From Glutamicibacter sp002979865 (lineage in GTDB: Bacteria; Actinomycetota; Actinomycetes; Actinomycetales; Micrococcaceae): a stretch of 64,000 nt of DNA. The stretch lies in assembly GCF_050030965.1 (NCBI RefSeq), contig NZ_CP188297.1, positions 2,294,001 to 2,358,000 of the forward strand. The letters are read 5' to 3'. Position 1 is the first letter of the stretch, and each line of letters begins with the position of its first letter. Position numbers and translations under genes: made by a program. Positions 60,815 to 64,000 of this stretch are shown here, piece by piece. Below the pieces are notes generated by a model, which had not been told where the DNA came from, made no database searches, and was given only the letters and a program-made list of their open reading frames with translations.

Positions 60815-60861
60815 GGTGATGTCTTTCAAGAGAGTGTGAGCGCAGGAGTTCGCCAAGAATG

Positions 60862-60898
60862 CTGCAATGTACCCCCATGTAAAACTTGTACATTGCAG
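60862..60898. promoter_or_regulatory. Perfect inverted repeat upstream of the nuclease gene
   Basis: CTGCAATGTAC (60862-60872) and GTACATTGCAG (60888-60898), 15-nt spacer. It lies about 50 bp upstream of the nuclease start and 120 bp downstream of the MntR gene. A -10-like TACATT on the minus strand lies in the proximal arm, so it may be an operator for the nuclease, or a terminator for mntR. Confidence 0.5.
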
Positions 60899-61015
60899 TA
60901 TCCCTGGTTGATCATCACTTTAGACTATTGGCCGGACAATCAGCACCCTGGGTGCAGGGACGCGTCGATGCCACGGGCCTTCCGCTTGCCGTTGACCAGG
61001 ACCTGGAAAGGCTAT

Positions 61016-61702
61016 TCAGGGGAGAAGGGAGACCCATGCGGCCGCGGCTGCACGCGAACCCAACCGCAGGGTTTCGCCAGTTGAGCAGACCTGGACATTC
61101 ACTGTCTCGGAGAATTGCTCGCCAGCGGTAATGCGCAGTTGCGCGCCGACAACGATCCGATGATCGGAGAAATGCTGCAGCAGCTGCGAATCGTCATCGG
61201 CGATGCGTTCGACAACCACCTGGGCGTCATCGCTGGCTTCGCTCAGGTTGAACGCCTGCGGGATGGAAATGCTGCCTTCGGCCGTCGGGATGGGGTCGCC
61301 ATGCGGGTCGCGGGTGGGGTGCTCCAGCAAGCTGTCGATGCGCTCGATCATGAAATCGGATACCGCATGCTCCAGGCTCTCGGCCTCGTCATGCACCTGG
61401 TCCCAGCGGTAGCCCAGCATCTGCACCAGGAAAGTTTCGATCAGGCGATGGCGGCGCACCATGGTCACCGCATACTCGCGTCCCAGTTCGGTCAGCGTTA
61501 CGGCGCCATAGGGCGCATGGTCGAGCAGGCCCTGCTGGCGCAATTTGCCCAGGGCGCCGGAAACCGTGGAGAGCTTCATGCCTGATTTGCTGGCGATGAT
61601 GCTGGCGGTTACCGGATCGCTCGACCACTCGTTGAGACCGAAGATGATCTTGAGATAGTTCTGGGCGCTATCTGAAAGCTGGTTGACCGACACAAGCACC
61701 AT
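61016..61702 (-). CDS. mntR: MntR/DtxR-family metal-dependent regulator
   Basis: A 228-residue regulator: N-terminal HTH (LSDSAQNYLKIIFGL, SGMKLSTVSGALGKLRQQGLL), metal-binding and dimerisation domain (RRHRLIETFLVQMLGYRWDQ, DEAESLEHAVSDFMIERID) and a C-terminal SH3-like FeoA domain. The start is taken as 61702 (MVLVSVNQLSD); the open frame reaches 61918 but has no RBS and overlaps the divergent promoter. With Mn or Fe bound it probably represses the importer at 56982, whose promoter has a fitting palindrome. Confidence 0.9.
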   Translation of the reverse strand: MVLVSVNQLSDSAQNYLKIIFGLNEWSSDPVTASIIASKSGMKLSTVSGALGKLRQQGLLDHAPYGAVTLTELGREYAVTMVRRHRLIETFLVQMLGYRWDQVHDEAESLEHAVSDFMIERIDSLLEHPTRDPHGDPIPTAEGSISIPQAFNLSEASDDAQVVVERIADDDSQLLQHFSDHRIVVGAQLRITAGEQFSETVNVQVCSTGETLRLGSRAAAAAWVSLLP

Positions 61703-61817
61703 CTTAGCGACCATCGGGCCAGCTGGCCGCGAGGTGACTTTGATTATTGGGCAATTCGGGCTGGAGACCGCTGACAACTGAAAGCGGCTAGTCACGAGCC
61801 TAAAAATTCTGCTCCAT

Positions 61818-61832
61818 GGATAAGGATTATCC
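61818..61832. promoter_or_regulatory. Small palindrome in the mntR / lacI divergent region
   Basis: GGATAA-GGA-TTATCC, a 15-bp palindrome about 115 bp upstream of each gene start. It could belong to either gene. No -10/-35 assignment is convincing for mntR. Confidence 0.35.
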
Positions 61833-61851
61833 GAGGCCCAGGGGCAGCGTA

Positions 61852-61910
61852 TTGACTTAAATTTCTTTGTGCGGAAAACTGTGTAATCGATTCCATGGAA
61901 TCGATTACAC
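61852..61910 (+). promoter_or_regulatory. Promoter with perfect 30-bp palindromic double LacI operator
   Basis: TTGACT (61852-61857) and AAAACT (61875-61880) with a 17-bp spacer are the likely promoter. Immediately downstream, 61881-61910 is a perfect palindrome with arms GTGTAATCGATTCCA and its complement. Each half contains a full LacI-type site TGTAATCGATTCCA (61882-61895, and the reverse at 61896-61909). The following LacI gene is the natural binder, giving tight autorepression of the sugar operon. Confidence 0.85.
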
Positions 61911-61932
61911 GTAAGCAAAGGGGCTTATCGAC

Positions 61933-62964
61933 ATGAACGCTGTCACCATCAAGGATGTGGCACTTGCAGCCGGAGTATCTTCCGCGACTGCCTCGCGCGT
62001 TCTATCCGGCCACCCCGCCACTTCGGCCGCTTCCCGCGAAAAAGTGGAAGCTGTCGCCAAGGATTTGGGTTTCGTGCCCAATGCCCAGGCCCGCTCCCTG
62101 CGCTCCACCAAAACCGACACCATCGCGCTGCTGATATCCGATGTGCGCAACCCCTACTTCTCCGATCTCGCGCATGCCGTCGAGCAGCAGGCCCACGCCG
62201 CGGGAATGATGACCTTCATCGGCAATGCCAACGAGGACACCGAACAGCAGGACCAGTTCCTCGCCGCGATGCTTTCGCGCCGCGTTGACGGATTGATTCT
62301 CGTTCCCCAGGGCCTTGATGAAGACGCCGACCGGCCAAGCCAGATGATGCAGCGCATCATTGCCTCGGGCACTCCGCTGGTTTTCGTCGACCGCACCCTG
62401 CCCGAGCTTCGAATCCCATCCATCACCGCCTCCAGCACCGGCGCCCTGGAAGAAGCCATCGCGCGGCTGAAGGCCCTGGGCCACGCCAAAATCGCTTTCT
62501 TGGGCGGCCCGGACCACGCATCCACCGCCCGCGAACGCCACAGCGCCTTCGACTCGGCGATGGCCGCCAACGGCCTGGATACCGATCCTGCCCTGCACTT
62601 TGCCGGCGACTTCCGCGCCGCCTCGGGTGCCGAAGGCGCCCGCTGGCTGCTGGGCCATGAACTGCAGCCGACCGCGGTGGTCATCGCCGATGCGCCGATG
62701 GCCATCGGCGCACTGACCGTGTGGCGCGAAGCCGGCATCCGGATCGGGAAGCAGCTCTCGGTGATCACCTTCGACGAGGTGGATGCAATGCTCATGCACG
62801 ATCCGCCGATCGCCACGATCAGCCACGACCTGACCAGCATGGGCCGCGCCGCGGTCACCGCGCTCCAGGACGTCATGGCGGGCAAGAGCCCCGAGCCCCA
62901 AGAATTCATCAGCCGATTCACCGCGCGTGAGTCGCTGGCCCCAACGCAACCCACCGGCGCATAG
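61933..62964 (+). CDS. LacI-family regulator of a ribose-type ABC operon
   Basis: A 343-residue LacI/GalR protein: HTH (VTIKDVALAAGVSSATASRV, LSGHPATSAASREKVEAVAK), hinge (NAQARSLRSTKTDTIALLIS) and core domain with the periplasmic-binding fold. It lies 21 bp upstream of a RbsA-type ATPase gene and is first in that operon. Despite family similarity to the LacI at 33292 its operator (AATCGATT core) is different from the AAGCGCTT core there, so the two regulons should not cross. Confidence 0.93.
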   Translation: MNAVTIKDVALAAGVSSATASRVLSGHPATSAASREKVEAVAKDLGFVPNAQARSLRSTKTDTIALLISDVRNPYFSDLAHAVEQQAHAAGMMTFIGNANEDTEQQDQFLAAMLSRRVDGLILVPQGLDEDADRPSQMMQRIIASGTPLVFVDRTLPELRIPSITASSTGALEEAIARLKALGHAKIAFLGGPDHASTARERHSAFDSAMAANGLDTDPALHFAGDFRAASGAEGARWLLGHELQPTAVVIADAPMAIGALTVWREAGIRIGKQLSVITFDEVDAMLMHDPPIATISHDLTSMGRAAVTALQDVMAGKSPEPQEFISRFTARESLAPTQPTGA

Positions 62965-62985
62965 GCGAGGATGGAAGGAACGAAA

Positions 62986-64000
62986 ATGAGTAATGACGCT
63001 CTGCTGGTCCTGGACAAGGTCTGCAAGTCCTTCGGCCCGGTACAGGTGATCGACGAGGTCACCGTCGAGGTGCATGCCGGCAAGGTCTCGGTGCTGCTCG
63101 GCGAGAACGGCGCAGGCAAGTCGACGCTGATCAAGATGATCGCCGGCGTGCACGAGCCGGACGCCGGCCGGATCCTGGTGGACGGCAAGGCCGTGAAGAT
63201 TCCCAACACCAAGGCCTCCGAGGCATTGGGCATCGCCACTATCCACCAGGAACTGAACCTGGTCCCGTCGATGACCATCGCCGAGAACATCACCCTGGGC
63301 CGCGTGCCGCGCAAATTCGGCATCATCAACCGCCGCGCCATGCGCCAGATCGCCCGCGAAGCGATGGACAAGCTCGGACTGGCGCTGGATGTCGATACGC
63401 CGGTGGGCCAGCTGGGCCTGGCCCAGCAGCAACTCGTGGAGATCGCCAAGGCGCTGAGCCTGGACGCCCGCGTGCTGATCCTCGATGAGCCCACCGCGGC
63501 ATTGACCAAGGCCGAAATCGCGCACCTGTTCTCGGTGGTCGCCACCTTGAAGCAACAAGGGGTGGGCATGGTGTTCATCAGCCACCACCTCGATGAGATT
63601 GCCGAAATCGGCGACTTCGTGAACGTGCTGCGCGATGGCAAATTCATTGCCACCGTGCCGGCGGACACCGAGGAGAACGAGCTGGTCCGGCTCATGGTCG
63701 GCCGCGACATCGACGCCCAGTTCCCGCGCGTAGCCACCGAGCCAGGCCAGAAGCCGCTGCTGAGCGTGCAGAACCTGTGCGAGGGCATGCTCAAGGACAT
63801 CTCGCTGGAAGTCCGCCCCGGCGAAGTGGTTGCCCTGGCCGGCCTGATGGGTGCCGGGCGCACCGAGCTGATCCGCGCCATCGCCGGAGCCGACAAGTAC
63901 GCCAGCGGCGTCGTGGCGGTCAACGGCAAGAAGCTGGCCAGCTTCGACGTCGCTGCAGCTACCCGTGCCGGGATCGGGCACGTTCCCGAGGACCGCAAGA
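62986..64000 (+). CDS. Ribose-type sugar ABC transporter ATPase, cut by the right edge
   Basis: The frame is open from ATG 62986 (AAGGAA upstream) to the window end, 338 codons. First ABC domain: Walker A GENGAGKST, signature-like GLAQQQLVEIAKAL (the usual LSxG is reduced to LGLA), Walker B LILDEPTAALT, H-loop FISHHLDE. The second ABC domain begins about residue 255 with a LAGLMGAGRTELIRAI Walker A variant, as in RbsA/XylG/AraG proteins of about 500 residues. Permease and binding protein should follow outside the window. The sugar is unknown. Confidence 0.93.
   Translation, partial: MSNDALLVLDKVCKSFGPVQVIDEVTVEVHAGKVSVLLGENGAGKSTLIKMIAGVHEPDAGRILVDGKAVKIPNTKASEALGIATIHQELNLVPSMTIAENITLGRVPRKFGIINRRAMRQIAREAMDKLGLALDVDTPVGQLGLAQQQLVEIAKALSLDARVLILDEPTAALTKAEIAHLFSVVATLKQQGVGMVFISHHLDEIAEIGDFVNVLRDGKFIATVPADTEENELVRLMVGRDIDAQFPRVATEPGQKPLLSVQNLCEGMLKDISLEVRPGEVVALAGLMGAGRTELIRAIAGADKYASGVVAVNGKKLASFDVAAATRAGIGHVPEDRK

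Noticed and set aside
62002..63981. 659- and 614-codon open frames on the minus strand
   Set aside because: Antisense to the LacI and RbsA-type genes, both of which have clear domains, RBSs and context.
1..64000. CRISPR arrays, insertion sequences, tRNA/rRNA genes, prophage
   Set aside because: No regularly spaced repeats, transposase frames, terminal inverted repeats or tRNA-like segments were seen on reading through. A tRNAscan or ISfinder run would be needed to be certain.

Overview
This window looks like chromosomal DNA from a high-GC Actinomycetota, most likely a soil, plant or cheese-type member of the Micrococcaceae (Arthrobacter/Glutamicibacter-like). This is an inference from gene content (putrescine oxidase, TctABC, a two-domain Usp, SH3b-repeat cell-wall proteins, TipA-like MerR), frequent GTG/TTG starts, leaderless promoters and terminators that are strong hairpins without T-tracts. 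I saw no rRNA, tRNA, CRISPR array, insertion sequence or prophage.

Layout. (1) 1-6.9 kb: the 3' part of an SNF2-family helicase cut by the left edge, a MarR regulator divergent from a DODA-type extradiol dioxygenase, and a secreted subtilisin-like protease. (2) 6.9-20.5 kb: an aldarate (glucarate/galactarate) island. Glucarate dehydratase (gudD) and L-talarate/galactarate dehydratase both make 5-keto-4-deoxyglucarate. A KdgD-type dehydratase/decarboxylase and a 2-oxoglutarate semialdehyde dehydrogenase then yield 2-oxoglutarate. Three unrelated transporters (AEC, TctCBA, GntP) and two regulators (LysR, FadR-type GntR) accompany them. (3) 20.7-37.3 kb: a large sugar or sugar-acid cluster of unknown substrate. 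It has a CUT1-type ABC importer, three Gfo/Idh/MocA dehydrogenases (one fused to a DUF6807 domain), an SDR, a DUF993 aldolase-like protein, a TIM-barrel isomerase, an M24-fold protein without its metal ligands, an enolase-superfamily enzyme, a BadF-type kinase and a LacI regulator. Matching 14-bp operators sit just downstream of the -10 of promoters in this cluster, so it reads as one regulon. (4) 37.4-43.2 kb: a Rieske ferredoxin, its reductase, an MFS permease, an Lrp regulator and several small membrane proteins, one behind a structured leader. (5) 42.5-47.2 kb: a putrescine/amine module (TetR, putrescine oxidase, Usp, APC permease). (6) 47.3-56.9 kb: mixed housekeeping and hypothetical genes (LMW phosphatase/arsenate-reductase-like, MFS, Lrp, TipA-like MerR, a PTH2-domain protein, a seven-SH3b-repeat secreted protein, HutG) and one frameshifted pseudogene. 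(7) 56.9-61.7 kb: a Mn-type ABC importer, a secreted HNH nuclease and an MntR/DtxR regulator. (8) 61.9-64 kb: the start of a ribose-type ABC sugar operon headed by a LacI gene with a perfect 30-bp palindrome in its promoter; its ATPase gene runs off the right edge.

The common theme is carbohydrate-acid and amine scavenging: each catabolic block carries its own transporter, regulator and recognisable operator. The least understood and most interesting part is the 20.7-37.3 kb regulon.
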